A stretch of DNA of 64,000 nt from assembly GCA_029641185.1 (NCBI GenBank), contig JAPWGK010000007.1, forward strand, positions 1,240,001-1,304,000, given 5' to 3'. The DNA comes from Pseudofabraea citricarpa (taxonomy: Eukaryota > Ascomycota > Leotiomycetes > Helotiales > Dermateaceae). Below the pieces are notes generated by a model. That model was not told the origin of the DNA and ran no database searches. It was given only the letters and a program-made list of their open reading frames with translations. Numbering within the stretch: the first letter of the stretch is position 1; each line of letters begins with the position of its first letter. The translations under genes and the position numbers were made by a program. Shown here piece after piece: positions 45,653-57,905 of this stretch.

Positions 45653-46195
45653 GATCTGAGCCCGATGAAAATAGTGGAAGGCAGGTCTGCCTCGAGGCAG
45701 TAGAAAACAGTACGCCTGCAGCCCGGAGAACCCTTGATCGATGTAACGATTATATGGTTATGGGTGATGTCTGCGGTGATGAGGATCCGGTTTGGTGGAA
45801 GTAATGAATGGAGGATGAATACTCGCCACTACCGAAAGTTGTGTGAGAAGCTTTATTCTGAATTGGGCCGTGGCCGGATTTTCTACACTGTATTACAGCT
45901 TGAAATTTCTTCGGCCAACAATCTTCTCGGTGGAAGCCGAGCTCCCCAAGGATGGGGATAGATCTATTCCAACACATGTTTCTAGGATCGTGCTGTATTA
46001 TAATGGCGGGTATACATGTTAATCGTTACTCTTTCAAAAGCAAGGCTGGGGAAGAAACTACTCTGCTCAGAGAATGTACCATATCAACTGTTCAAAAGCA
46101 CTTGATCACTGAAAGTGAACAGCAAGACGCACATACTGCCCGAAAAGAATGTAATATAAAACTACTCGATGGGTATCATGTCCCTTGTACTTGTA
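45653..46195. other. convergent intergenic region
   Basis: 3' flanks of two convergent genes. Short ORFs only; no feature is recognised. Confidence 0.5.
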
Positions 46196-48349
46196 TTATT
46201 TTCCAAGACTCAGCTTTCCAGCAGCTTTCTCCATAAAAGTCTGGTCAGTCTTCTGCTGTACTTCTTTCTCTAATTTAGCTGCCTCTTTCTCTGGATCAGT
46301 CTCCTCCTCGCCTCCCTTCTTTTCTTTTTCCTTTGCATCCTCTTCATCCAACAGAGCAAGAGTTTCCTCCTCCTTGGCTACTTCCTCCATATCGATATCC
46401 TCAAATCCAATCTTCTCCAAGATGGGTCCGACCAGGTACTGGTAGCGGAGATGGCCACTGACCATTTCGCTGACGTCTATGTTCTCAACTCCTGTCACAT
46501 CCTGGATTTCCTGGATACCTGCAACGCCATACTGAATACTGCTGGTTCGGTACAGGAATGCCAGAATATAGTCGTTTTCAGAATAGACATTGACGAGTCT
46601 TCCAGCAACTACACTTCTCATCGCCCGCCATACTGTTGCATCGGATGGAGTTGGGGCTCCAATAAGCACCACAGACTCGACCAGCCCAAAGGCTCTACGT
46701 TCCGCAAGACTCATCAAGCACGAGTAGATGAGCCTCGCTCCGAGACTATAGCCGATCAAGGTTATTGGCCTTTCTCCTTGTGCTTTGTTGATGATTGCAT
46801 CGGCTAGCACCAATCCTGCTTTATCTGCACGGTTCTTGCACACAGAGAACGGGTTATCGACCACCTTACCAACCTTCAAGAGCGAGATGGGCCATAGGGC
46901 AGTCAGTAGACTTGCGAAAATTGTTCGCGAGATGATCTCTTTCTTGGCAACTGTCCACGCAGCACTCTTAACCACTGCCTCCATCGAAGTTCCGAGCTTC
47001 ATCAACGCTTCCAGCTCCCACCGGAGAGCAAATACTTCACTCTCGTGTCCTAGAACTCTCCAAGGTGTAATGATATCTTCCTTCTGGGTGAGCCAGCCAC
47101 TGATACCAATTGTAATCCTCAAGCGTCGATCTTCAGCAGCATCCTCTTTCACTCGCATGTGGTGTCTTGCTCCCCTCAGTGGTAAGAATGAGAAATCAGC
47201 TACTTCTTTGGCATATGCATCAACCATCTGACCCGTCATTCGGCCACCATAGGCACCGAACAGACTTCCAACGATGACACCGCTCTCAGCGAGAGTACCT
47301 AATAATCCTGCAGCGGCTGTTGCACCTAAGCCAACTCCGCCCATGATAGTACCAATAGCCCCAGCTACCAGAGGCGCTGCCAGACCACCCGTGATGCCTG
47401 AAATGATGAGCTGTAGGTCAACACAAGACTGAAATGTCCTACTTACCAATCACAGCAGCACCAGCAACACCGGCAAGGCCGACCTTCCATCTCCGAGCAG
47501 TTTTGTTCTCATCGCCTCTTTTCTGTGTCTCTTGGTCGCCAGACATGTGCTTCGCAGCTTCGAGAAGAGTCTGGGCAACCTTGACTTCATTTTCCGTCAA
47601 AACATGGAGAGGAAGATGCAGAGATGATGAAATGTGCAAAAGCAGAATCCGGGAGTGAGCCAGGTAGTGTTCCAAGCCGAGCAGCAATAATAACATAGCA
47701 TTCAACACCATTTCTCGTTTCTCTCTTGAAAGTGAATATAAAGATGTGGATGTGGGCGGATACAGTTCAATAAGTGCAGCGTCAGCATCCTCGACATTTG
47801 TTTTCGATCCTTAATGTAACGTTGGTAAGCTGCCTGTATACACTGGTAGAGCTGGTGTCAATTCTTACCAATTTTCTTCTTGTCTGGTGGTGGTGCAGTC
47901 TCGGGCGTTGTTTCGGTGGTGGCCTTTTCTTTCTGTTCATCCGCAACCTCTTTCGATTTGTTGACAACCGTTCCCACCCTAGAAATAACCGATTCTTGCC
48001 AGTTATCAAAAAACTCTAGGGCATCCTTTCTCAGCTCCAGCATCTTAGGAGCCGATAGTTCCTTCTCCCGCTTTTCTCGCATCTTGCGGGTGGTTTCCTC
48101 CTCTTCTGTCTCTTCATGGGGCTCAGCATCCTCGATATTGGGATTCTTGTCTGTCACATTCAATGCCTGCGAAGGTCTTTTCGCTGTTGAAATCGAGGCA
48201 TCAAAGGTATCAACGATCTGCTTGCGCATCACCTGCGTGATGTTAGCGATGAGAAGGGTTAACTCGACTCGTTCCTCCGGCGTCAAAAGAGAGCTTATGT
48301 CTTTCTCATTTTCATGAGAAGACTCGGCCTTTGCTGTCCATGGAGTCAT
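46196..48349 (-). CDS. DUF726 alpha/beta-hydrolase membrane protein (TMCO4/Mil1-like)
   Basis: A 681-aa protein from exons 48349-47869, 47809-47447 and 47397-46196. The N-terminal 240 residues are polar and helical with a charged linker (HEETEEEETTRKMREKREKE). A Gly/Ala-rich hydrophobic block follows (about residues 275-345: GVGLGATAAAGLLGTLAESG and GVIVGSLFGAYGGRMTG), as in DUF726 proteins. The hydrolase core has TIGISGWLT, then LIGYSLGARLIYSCL with the nucleophile Ser (about residue 495), VLIGAPTPSD and a late Asp in VNVYSENDYILAFLY. The C-terminus is a Lys/Glu-rich tail. Family members include yeast Mil1 and animal TMCO4; the lipid or other ester substrate is not established here. Location is probably an internal membrane. 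Confidence 0.85.
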
Positions 48350-48940
48350 GGTGAGATTTTGATCAGATAAGAGCTGTGAATAGTTTCAGAGGAAAGGGTC
48401 ATTGTTCATTCTCAAACTTAATAGGGCTAAGCAGTGACGCAATCCTCTCAACGCGATACTGACACGAGATCCTTATCAGCACGTGATGCATTTATATCCG
48501 AAAACGGCCTGATAGATTCTGGATGCGATTCAAAGGCCAACATTAGCTATAGGACTTAACCCATTTCATATAAGAGCCTCAAGGTGGCCTTTAAATTGGA
48601 CTGTCATGGCCGGAGTTGTCGATAAATCATTTCTGATTTGGAGCTGCATCGACAACACCTACTTTTATGCCTTTCAAAGTATAATAGCTGACAATCCGGC
48701 CAATTGTAAAAACAGCCCCAGCTCAGATTCGTTCTCAAGCATCTGCTATATCTAAGACTCATGTAATCTTTTGTCTTGGCTCTTTCTCTTCCTTGATATG
48801 CGGTGTCATTGACTTGTTCCTTGCCCAGCCTCTCTCCTAGCTATGCTAGATCCCAAGTCAAACGTAATCCATGCTTCAAGTCCTTCCTTTGTGTAATCAT
48901 ATAATTGAATAGCTGAAGCCAATGCTGGGGTATCATAAAC
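48350..48940. other. intergenic spacer
   Basis: About 590 bp between two minus-strand genes; holds the promoter of the DUF726 gene. No gene is recognised. Confidence 0.5.
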
Positions 48941-49522
48941 TCATTCTTTGCCGCTGGAAACAACGAAGTATTTTCCCTCTGTCCTTCCAGCTGTGCCCAA
49001 GGCATCCCAATCCTCCGCGCCACTTGTATTTACCTTCTCATCTCTCCGCCTCCGTGGTCTCTTATTCCTTCCTTTGTATTCCTCGTTCTCCAGAGCCGCC
49101 TTGATCTCAGGTGTATCAAGTCCGATTGTGGCCGTCCTAATCCCCTCCTCCGTCTCGTCCCTGATACTCTGTAAAGGCTCAACCCCCTCAGTATCCACAC
49201 TCTGTATATCGCGCACAAAATGCAGCTGCGAGTGTAAAGTCTCTAGCATAGACGCTTCTTCTTCGGGCGAACGTGGTTGAGGAAGCGCTGAGAGACGCAG
49301 GAGATGGTGCAGTTTCTCAGGTGTGATCTCTGAGTCCGTAGACGTGCCCGGTGAAGGCAGCAGTGACCGGACCGACCAGGAAGGTTCTGAGAGAAGCTCT
49401 TTCAGGGTTACCCGACTCCCATATTGATGACGCGTCGCTGAAGTCGTGAAGAGGCGGTGCTGGCTTCGCTGACTGAGGCGTAAAGCTGCTCGACGACAGC
49501 TGGAACACATCGTTGCTGCCAT
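48941..49522 (-). CDS. mitochondrial Glu-tRNA(Gln) amidotransferase subunit C
   Basis: A 193-aa intronless protein of the GatC family. With GatA and GatB it makes Gln-tRNA(Gln) from Glu-tRNA(Gln) in mitochondria. A presequence is visible: basic residues in SCRRAALRLSQRSQHR followed by LFTTSATR. The GatC core lies at about residues 65-125: EITPEKLHHLLRLSALPQP, a helix around MLETLHSQLHFVRDIQSVD, then TEGVEPLQSIRDE, the motif by which GatC wraps its partner. The C-terminal 60 residues are an Arg/Lys-rich extension (NKRPRRRRDEK) not found in bacterial GatC. It is divergent from the Sec17 gene. Confidence 0.85.
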   Translation of the reverse strand: MAATMCSSCRRAALRLSQRSQHRLFTTSATRHQYGSRVTLKELLSEPSWSVRSLLPSPGTSTDSEITPEKLHHLLRLSALPQPRSPEEEASMLETLHSQLHFVRDIQSVDTEGVEPLQSIRDETEEGIRTATIGLDTPEIKAALENEEYKGRNKRPRRRRDEKVNTSGAEDWDALGTAGRTEGKYFVVSSGKE

Positions 49523-49827
49523 TGCAGATTTACTAGAGCTTCATGAAGTTGTCAGACCAAGTCTATCATCCGTACATGCATTTTTTGGGGCAGACTCACA
49601 TCGGTTGGGCTTGTTGGTAGTTGCGCGTAAAGATTTGGAGGTTCGTAAGTCGATAAGCACGTGCAAGGGTTTGAGGCGATTGGCGTCAGAGGCTCAGCCG
49701 TGTCCAGCTGCAGTGTCCGAACATCAACAACGTACACATTTCACCAGACATAGATAACACGCCTCCGCAATAACTTCAAAGCATAGCTCTAACCTCATAA
49801 CATCACAAATCTTGTATTCCCAGCAAC
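49523..49827. promoter_or_regulatory. divergent promoter region, GatC / Sec17
   Basis: A 305-bp interval between divergent start codons that must contain both promoters. A GATTGGCGTCAG-type stretch near 49678 includes an inverted CCAAT box (ATTGG). No other element is identified. Confidence 0.45.
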
Positions 49828-50871
49828 ATGGAGCCGGATCCGCGGGTTCTTCTTAAGACAGTCAGTTCCTGCCCCACCATTATCATCTAACAAAGACATG
49901 CTCACAAGCTGCGAGGCCGAAAAGTCTGTTAAAACTGCGGAGGGGGCATACTTGAGCAAGCGAGATAAATGGTCAACTGCAGGAGAAGATTATGCTCTTG
50001 CCGGGAATGCATTCCGCGTTGCAGGACAATGTAATTATTCGACGCATCGTCTGTATGACCAAAGCCGGTAGCTGACGGTAGACCTTTTTAGATAATGAAG
50101 CTGGTGTGGCATTGGAAACGGCAGCAGAGATCCAAATAGACCCCAAAAAGGCCAACGATTCAACTTCGGCCGCTCTCAACTATCAAGAAGCCTCCAAGGT
50201 CTACCGCAAAGTGAACCCGCAGAAGGCTATAGATTGCCTCAGATTCACAGTCAGGCTATTCAACATATCAAGTGGTGCTCGCCGGGCAGGTGGTCAGCAG
50301 GAGAGTTTGGCGGAGATAGTGGAGATGGAACTTGGGGACATGGCAGCAGCATTGAAGGAATATGAAACTGCTGCAGCTCTCTTTGACGATGATGGCAAGG
50401 CTACGGCGTATGTTAAACTTCCTTCGTGGTTTGCTTGCTGTGCTGACACTACCTAGTCTTGCTAATAAGAACTGGCTCAAGGTGGCTGAACTTTCAGCGC
50501 TGGAAAGTGATTATCACAAAGCAACCGACGCCTTCGAGAAGGTAGCTACCTCGGCTGTGTCCAACAACTTGCTGAGATGGTCCGTGAAGGAGTATTTCCT
50601 CAAGGCCGGCCTATGTCACCTCGCGAATGGTGACATGGTGGCTACCAACAGAGCCCTAGCAAAGTACAGAGATATGGACCCGACATTCACAAGCACTAGA
50701 GAACACCAGTTGCTCGTGGATCTTCTTGAGACTGTCGAAGCGGGTGACCAGGAGGCATTTGCGGACAAGCTCTTCAATTACGATCAGTTAAGCAAGCTGG
50801 ATAAGTGGAAGACAACCATTCTGCTGAGGATCAAGAACTCCATCGAGGAGCAAGGCGAGGATTTCTCATGA
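49828..50871 (+). CDS. SEC17: alpha-SNAP, vesicular fusion protein Sec17
   Basis: A 292-aa TPR-like adaptor that recruits the NSF/Sec18 ATPase to SNARE complexes for their disassembly after membrane fusion. Exons: 49828-49860, 49916-50030, 50092-50407 and 50457-50871; phases agree. It begins MEPDPRVLLKTAEKS, then the helical repeats with AGNAFRVAGQYNEAG, YQEASKVYRKVNPQKA, EVELGD-like VEMELGDMAAALKEYE, LANKNWLKVAELSALESDY and NNLLRWSVKEYFLKAGLCHL. The C-terminal block QLLVDLLETVEAGDQEAF, FADKLFNYDQLSKLDKWKT, LLRIKNSIEEQ is the Sec18-stimulating end. The spliced length equals that of yeast Sec17. The first exon is only 33 nt. Peripheral, cytosolic. Confidence 0.95.
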
Positions 50872-51290
50872 ATGGGAGTTCCTTGTATGAATGTCGGGAG
50901 GTTGGACATGTCTCATGATTTACGAATAGGCACAGCAGATGGTTGAGGCAAGATACTGTAGTTGAATGCACTTCAACATAGCGCAACCAAGGTTGTCTTT
51001 GCATCGTTACACTTGTATTTATCTCGAAAGTCGTGCAGAGGAGCGCATGACTCGGTAATTTCCATATCTGGCTTGTACAAATGGGCACGTGCCATAGTGC
51101 TAGACCCTTGGACGTGACTTGGTGCCTGGATGCCTCATCCCGCTTTGGCGATTGAGGACACCTCGCGCGGCCCATCTCCGCAATAATTCCACAACATCCT
51201 CCCTCTTCCACCATCCCCCAACTCCAAAGGCCATTCTACTTCAACTTCAACCCGCCTCCCACCTTCCGATCCTTACGCGCATCAATCACA
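50872..51290. other. intergenic spacer
   Basis: About 420 bp between tandem genes; the last 100 bp are C/A-rich and pyrimidine-rich, as in a fungal promoter or leader. Confidence 0.5.
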
Positions 51291-51680
51291 ATGGCAGACC
51301 AAGTCCAGGAGCTTTTGGAGATCCCCAAGGAATTCTTGAGAAGCGGCACCCAATTCTTGACCCGATGCACGAAGCGTACGTCCTACTGTGCAGTGCTGCA
51401 CTGATTCATTGCAGCAATATATAGAACTGGCTGGCTAACTCGACGATCAGCGGACAAGCAGGAGTTCCTCACCATCACCCGCGCCGTCGGTGTTGGTTTC
51501 GTAGTTATGGGCGCCGTTGGTAAGTCTCATATCCTGTCGCATGTTGTTCATATGCTAATCTTGTCACAGGGTACTTTGTGAAGCTAGGTAAAAGCTCTCA
51601 TCCATGAACGACAATTCAAATTCTAATTGCAGTGAATAGTACATATACCAGTCAACAACATCCTGGTGGGCGGAGCATAA
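51291..51680 (+). CDS. SSS1: Sec61 translocon gamma subunit
   Basis: A 70-aa tail-anchored ER membrane protein completing the Sec61/SecY channel. Exons: 51291-51375, 51451-51519, 51570-51587 (18 nt) and 51640-51680. The sequence reads MADQVQELLEIPKEFLRSG, FLTRCTKPDKQEFLTITRA, then the membrane helix GVGFVVMGAVGYFVKL and the conserved end VHIPVNNILVGGA. All family landmarks are present, and the length fits SecE/Sss1 proteins. The final acceptor must be the TAG at 51637-51639; using the CAG 7 nt earlier would change the reading frame and lose the conserved end. Confidence 0.96.
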
Positions 51681-52023
51681 TCCAATTCGGGGACAGATGG
51701 CGGGATTGTGTATGATAGTCGTGGACATCGGACCGACAGAGGACAGGTGGTATTTGTTGGCCGAATTTTCTGGCTGAGAGAGGTGAGCACAAAGGAAAGT
51801 GCTGTCACCAGGGAGACCGGTCCCAGCGAGAAGTACTGAAGAATGGTACAACTCGGCTCACCTATGGTCCTCCTTCCGGAATACCTTTGTACAGCTACAT
51901 GATATCTCTGGGGCGTTAATAAGCAGATCATTTTACTCCTCGTTGCCTCGTTTGTTGCTTGTACGGGCCTCTGAAGATCGTATCGATTCCCCGTTCATAC
52001 GTACATACGCACTGCAGGCCTCT
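51681..52023. other. convergent intergenic region
   Basis: 3' flanks of Sss1 (+) and the NACHT-ankyrin gene (-); no gene is seen. Confidence 0.5.
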
Positions 52024-54592
52024 TCAAGCAACAGCTACACCATTTTTCTTCCGTGCTTGTCTTACATTAAACCCTGGCCTGTGAACTCTATCGATATCCA
52101 CGTCGTGAAGATAATCAGGCATGAGACCTTTCTCCCGATCTGCTTCGTTAGATATATGAGCGGCGATGTGCTGCTGTAGGATCGAGGCAATTGCGGGACT
52201 CTCTTCGCAGGCGTACTGATATCTAGAACTCAGCGAGTATTTCCTATCCACGAGGACTTTAGCTCCACGACTTAGCAGGAGCTGGATGATGCCTTCGTTG
52301 CGACGGTACACAGCCCAGTACAACGGCGTTATGCGGTTGTACTGGGCTTCGTATTCGGGACCCGTGTAGTGGTATGTTTGGTTGACATCACCACCTCTAT
52401 CCAAGAACAGTTTGATGTAATCTTCACGCTCACATGATGCGGCCATCTGTAGTGGCGTCATATAACTCATGCCAGCTGTTGCCAAAGGATCAGCACCTGC
52501 GTCTAGAAGCAGATGTATCATTTCTGTTCTATCATCAGAGCGAGTGATAGCGAGATGAAGTGGTGTGTGCATGTCATAGTCGTTGCGCGCCCTTGCGTTT
52601 ACATTTGCGCCCCTTTCGATCAGCATTCTGGCGACGTCTAAGTAGCCATGTCTAGCAGCTTCGTGCAGCGCCGTGAGGCCCCTGTGCCGTGTTGGCAAGT
52701 TGACATCAGCTCCTGATTCGACAAGGAGCTTCACTAACTCTATTGACCCATGGCGAGCTGCAATATTTAGTCCAAGCAGTTTCCCTCCCGGGACTCGATG
52801 GTTTATATCTACTCCATGCATTAGGAGCGCCCTCACGGCTGGAATTTGATCTTCTTTGCATGCCAGAATAAAAGGTGTGATGCCTTTGTAGTTTGGCTTA
52901 TCCACTGGAAAGATAGACCACTCAAGGAGCACCTCAACTAAAGGCTGCGCACCACAGAAAGCCGCGACATGTAAAGGTGTTGAGCCTCTCACTCCATGGG
53001 GATACATCACCCCCGCCAAACTTGATGTCCATGTCTCCAACCAGGCTTTGAAAACCTTTGATCTTGGTTGGAAGAACTCATGCGATGGTTCCAAATACTG
53101 CTTCACACAAGGCCCGGCGAAATTCACATGATGAATCCAGAACTCGATCGGGTACTTCAGGGCCTTTGGTCTTATCGTTTGGTCAGTAGATTCATCGTCG
53201 AACTTTATATCAGGGTGAGCTTCTGTGTCTAGGAAGCACATCTCATAACTAAACCTGCCAAGCGATTTGAAAGCTCCTTGGTCAAAGACTCCACTTTCGA
53301 CGTAGTTCAAGCCCCTGGCCACGAGAAGTGCGTGCTCTGCTTGTAGTTCTCGTGAGAGTTGCATTAAGGAACTGGTGGTCAAAAAGTCCTTCACGCTCTG
53401 GTGGACAAGGTAGACTGCTTTATTCCGCACGTTAACAAGCGATCCGCATTCCTCGATGACTGTTTCGATTGCGTAGAAGTCATCAGAATATTCGGGTGGC
53501 AAGGCAGCTAATTCTGCCAGCTCAAAGAATGTCAATGGGCGCAGGGCCACCATTATCATGATTAGAATGTTTTTCGCTTGTTCTGCGAACTCTCCTTCCA
53601 AGATGGTCGTAAGCAGTCGAGTGTAGAGTTTGTCCAGATCTTTTGGCAGTTGACTCAGGATACTTTTTGCATGGATCCAGCTTTTCTTCCGGAGCTCAAC
53701 GAGAGCGAGAGATACCCATAGAAAAGTGCCCTCGGCTTTCTCTTCAAGAGTATGTTTGATCTCTTCTTGGTGCTTATTCGCAACCCTCTTTCCTTTGTAC
53801 AAATATTTCACGTGGGTATCAATGAATAGCTGGACATCGCTAGTCACCATATCTACGTGCTCCTCGAGGCCAAGTTCCAGGGTCTCTTCGATTAGGATTT
53901 CTCTGATGAGGGGCTCGTTGCGACTCGTTAATAGCCATTTCATTCGGGGGCGCTCGCTTGTTGGGCCATTTTCCGAATTACCGAACCGCTCCAGAATGCT
54001 CTGGAGCAGAATATTACGAGATTTTTCCTCGCACTCATCAAGAGCATCAATCACAAACCATACGGGTTCGGTGACTTCCTGCAGCACACCCTCCAGAGTT
54101 CTCCATAGAGCTTGCTGCGCGTTGAGCCCAGTAAACGATCCACCCCCTTGTCTCTGGAACTCGACTTCAAAAGTTGCAAACAATGCTGGTCGCTTGTCGA
54201 GGATCTGATATAGGAAACTTTGAATTATATAGGCAGCATCTTTTTTCCTATCGTCTTTGTCGTCACAAAAGAAACAGACAAGTATCGAATCATCGATTTC
54301 GTCCGGCGGAAGTCTCTCGCCGAGTTTTTGAATCTGTGATATCGCGAGCATGGTTTTTCCCTTGCCGGGGTCTGCAGAACACCATGAGCAAATTTCTAGC
54401 CGTGCGTTGGAAATGGAACTTACCTCCATGAATCCACAAAATGCCGTGCGACTCCCGGGAATGCCACTCCTTATACTGAGCAGTCTCATTTACCCACGAA
54501 CACGTTCCTTTTAGAAGGTGATTTTTGCCGTCGGGCCCGTCCTGGATACGTGCGACATCGTCCATGGGGTTTGTGACAAATAGTTCCCTCAT
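52024..54592 (-). CDS. NACHT-ankyrin NLR-like protein, no effector domain visible
   Basis: About 838 aa from exons 54592-54424 and 54371-52024 (52-bp intron). It starts within the pre-NACHT region MRELFVTNPMDDVARI. The P-loop GDPGKGKT (residues 56-63) is rebuilt across the intron; Walker B is VWFVIDALDE (160-169), with a sensor-like WLLTSRNEP after it. A winged-helix/STAND arm follows, including VHQSVKDFL. From about residue 515 there are six or seven ankyrin repeats (GSTPLHVAAFCG, GLTALHEAARHG, HTPLHLAITR, MTPLQMAAS, ITPLYWAVYRR). Fungal STAND proteins of this type normally carry an N-terminal HET, lipase or similar effector. Here the reading frame upstream (54593-54790) offers only an acceptor (CTAAC...CATAG at about 54624) and no resolvable domain. 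The true start is therefore uncertain: the gene is either truncated or lacks an effector. Confidence 0.8.
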
Positions 54593-57073
54593 GCACGAAT
54601 TATCTATGAGATGGTTAGTCAAACAGCTTCACGTTCCAGCTCTCTTATAGATTAACAAGGCAGAAGACTCGAGGTTTCGGCGTCGAGGTCACCATGAGAA
54701 GATGGATAAGCTCATCCTAAAACTATTTAGGACAGCAACGACATAGCCAGAGAGCTCCTCGCATTCAAAGTTCACAGAACTCAGAATGTGCAACATGGTC
54801 CCTCGGTAATGCCACACCGACCTTCTATCAGGGACGATAGACGCAAAGATTATCCAGACTTACACATTGGGTTTTCACGGAAGGAGTTCTGTTCCATGTT
54901 TCGGGCAAAAACGACAAGCAAAGCTGACTTAGCTAATTGGAAAGAAGCACAACCACAGGGCCGGCGTTATGAAGTATCGAAAGCAACGTCCGTCCAAAAA
55001 AGTATCGAAACAGTTGAAAAACAGCAGGCAAAAGGCAAGAAGTCAAGCGCTCAAGTGACACGAAAATGACCCAGCTTCTTCTACCAGCATGCGCAGGGCG
55101 ATGCCCTCGCATTTAAGCACCATGCCATGCTGAAGATTCCAGCACGCTGGGAACACATGGATGTTAGCGACCGCCTGCCCGACCTGTTACAAGACCGGAT
55201 ACGCTGGCAGTGCATGCACGCATGCGCATCCCCAGCATCAGGCAAACCAGTAGCTAAGCCTACATTGGCGCTTCAAGATCAAGAGGAACATCTCATGCCC
55301 TGCCCTGCCCTGCCCTGACAATCCCAGAAATACATAGTACATACACGGAGAGCACAAGAACAAAGCTCGAGGGAAATAGACGAGCAGGCCACACAATATG
55401 TACACGACTTATGATAAAGTCGCACATTTGCGTTACGGTTGGTTTAGAATTATTAACTTCTCTCTCGACTTTATTCTCGACTTAACCACCACCACCACCC
55501 CCACGAACCCCTCGTCGCTGCAGCGAAGCCTTGCCAGCAGCAAGGGTGGTTCCGTTCGGAGGGCATATCGCTATTCGTGGAGCCGGGGCGCATAGCCGCC
55601 GCTTCGGCTCGGCTGGCTGCAGGTCGACAGAAGCGTGAGCGTGAAGGTAAGCGTGAGGGAGAGGATCCGCTCCGCGTGTGCCACACCAGGTGGTCGCGTA
55701 CCGTATTGGGCTCGCATGATTTCCAACTGTCCAACGGGCAGGGCAGCCAGTGGCAAGCAAACCTGCTTACAAATGTATTTCATTGGCAAGATATGAGTCT
55801 CCCTTTGTAGGGCGGATGAAAAAACAAAACAAAATAAAAGATCGGTGAATTCTCGCTTTCATGAACTCGTCTCGTGTTCGTGTTGGGCTACTTGAGGTGA
55901 GGAAATGGACAATCTTCGAGTTTAGAATCTGTATAGAGAGAAATACCGAATCATGATTTTGTACATACATACATGCATGCCTCCTGAAACTGTGAATGTT
56001 TGACTCGCAATACGAACCATCCAACTTCCAACAAGGCCAAAATTCAGGTCCGATCAGCCCAAGCCACAGGCCACAGGCAACAAACAGGCAACGAGGCTTT
56101 CTGCCAGCAGGGCTCGAAAACTACTAAATCAACGACAATCCTGTTTTTTTTTCTTCTTCTTCTTCTTTCGAGTCTTTCTCGCTAAGCAAGTGCTTCACAA
56201 AGTCGGAAATTCATGAATTCTCCAAGAAAGTTAGCCGCTTTAGATTTTCGAGTATGGCAGGGGAATTTTGATCTTCGTCGGTAGCGACCGTTCTCGTAAA
56301 CGAGTGTCTGCGGTCTCGGGTGGGCCTTCAAGTAATATTTCAATGATTCTATCTCTCTCTCTCTCTCTCTTTTCTTTTCTTTTCTCATCTTTTCTTTCCT
56401 TTGTATTATTACAGTCTACAAATGTATTTAAAAAAAGACTTGAGCATTGAACATTAAACAGAGTTGTTTGATGGCTCGTCTGCGACACGTTCTCTTGCCA
56501 AACTATAGCCAGACCATGTCAAAATAACTCCTGCACCCAAGCGTATTAGGCCGTTAACGACTTTAGTAATACGTTTGAATCGTACTTCTTCAAGTTGTCT
56601 CACTCGTTCTGATAATTATTTTTATATCTGTATTATTATGCGAAATATGAAGATACGAGTTGCGGTGCTTTTCACAAGTGCCCGCTTTCGCTTCTTGAAA
56701 ATAGCATCCGTGCCCACCACCAGCACCAACACGCGGAACGAACCGACAAGCAATTACAGACAACGCCTATTACATACCTGGTTTAATTGTCGTCCACGAT
56801 CACAGCGGTATTCTTATTTGGTTCACAATCCGACCAAGTCGTGCTCATCGATTTGGGTACCCAACCTGATTAATCACCAGATTGATTCAGGCTTGCCGAC
56901 CAACTTCTCCGCTTCCCGCGCTAGTGAGTGTAAGCGGTTCCGGACAGCGCTCCGGCCGGGCCTTCAAAATGAATTGCAGTATTTCTCTCCCCAAAAGAAT
57001 AGCCAGAAACCAGAAGAAAAAAAAAAGGTGGGCATCCGAGCAAGGCTCAGGGTCCTGAATATCTGAGAATATA
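54593..57073. other. intergenic region, about 2.5 kb
   Basis: No gene is supported. A possible upstream exon of the NACHT gene would lie at its left end. It contains a CCTGC-type pentanucleotide repeat (about 55296-55318), a CT tract (56349-56390) and a CTT run (56142-56165). A 93-codon ORF at 54788 lacks domain features. Confidence 0.5.
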
Positions 57074-57157
57074 CTCTCTGACGGGGAGTCGAACCCCGAT
57101 CTCCCGCGCTCGCAATTGCTTGACAAGCGGAAATCATGACCGTTAGACCATCAAAGA
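57074..57157 (-). tRNA. tRNA-Asp (GUC anticodon) with intron
   Basis: Read on the minus strand, the acceptor stem TCTTTGA pairs with TCAGAGA (one G-U), followed by discriminator G. The D-arm follows with GGTCTAACGGTCAT. The anticodon stem TCCGC / GCGGG encloses loop TTGTCAC, anticodon GTC. A 12-nt intron, AGCAATTGCGAG, sits one base 3' of the anticodon, the canonical position. The variable loop is AGAT, and the T-arm is CGGGG-TTCGACT-CCCCG with the TTCGA core. T-rich DNA that could terminate Pol III lies further downstream. All stems form. Confidence 0.9.
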
Positions 57158-57905
57158 TGAGTAGATGAGATGTTTGTTGCTCCTTTTGTGCAAACTCTAA
57201 TTATATATCAGATCGTTCAAGATTTCTAGAAATGAAAGATAGGTTCGGCCATCTCAAGTACAACTCATATCAGAATAAAGGGTTTTTGTGTTTGAATCTT
57301 TCGAATTGTTTATTTTCTTGGTTTCTGAACCCCTTTCCGGCATTGTGGTTGTTTTTATTTAAGGCTTGTGGGGTTATCTGCAGAGTTACATGCGCCTACC
57401 TAGGAGCTAGTACGGGGAGACCAGGGAGGTTCTATAGCTCCTGATTAATCACGACGGCCGGTCCGCGGAGCACCTTCATTTTCTCAGCGTCTTCCCCCTT
57501 GGGAACCTTTTCTTTTTTTGTTATGATTCCCGCTTGAAATTCTCGCTTAAAACCGTTAGTTAAAAGTTATACAAATACTTTATATTCTAGCGTGTGAATT
57601 TACCAATATTTTAATTACCCCTCTTCTAAAACGAACATTCCATCCGTTTATCATTCAAAGGTATTTCTTAACTTCTAAGACTTAAAACCTAAAGCTATTA
57701 CCTTAAACTTTAGATTTATATTGTTAGATATTTATATTTTATAAGTTTCAGGTTGATTTTATTAAGATTTAATATCTTCAAGTTCGTTTTCGAAATAGAA
57801 ATAAGATACTCTTAAAATCCAAATATCTTTTTGTTAGTACGGTTCCTAAGCTATGCGAAACACAGAGCCGAGTATATTATAATATTCGCGAAACTTGACG
57901 CGCTT

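Noticed and set aside
54788..55069. 93-codon plus-strand ORF
   Set aside because: Starts at a non-ATG codon, Lys/Gln-rich, no domain; not enough to call a gene.
55293..55320. CCTGC repeats as a possible CRISPR or telomere-like array
   Set aside because: A simple pentanucleotide microsatellite without spacers and not a telomere unit; a eukaryotic genome is not expected to hold CRISPR arrays.
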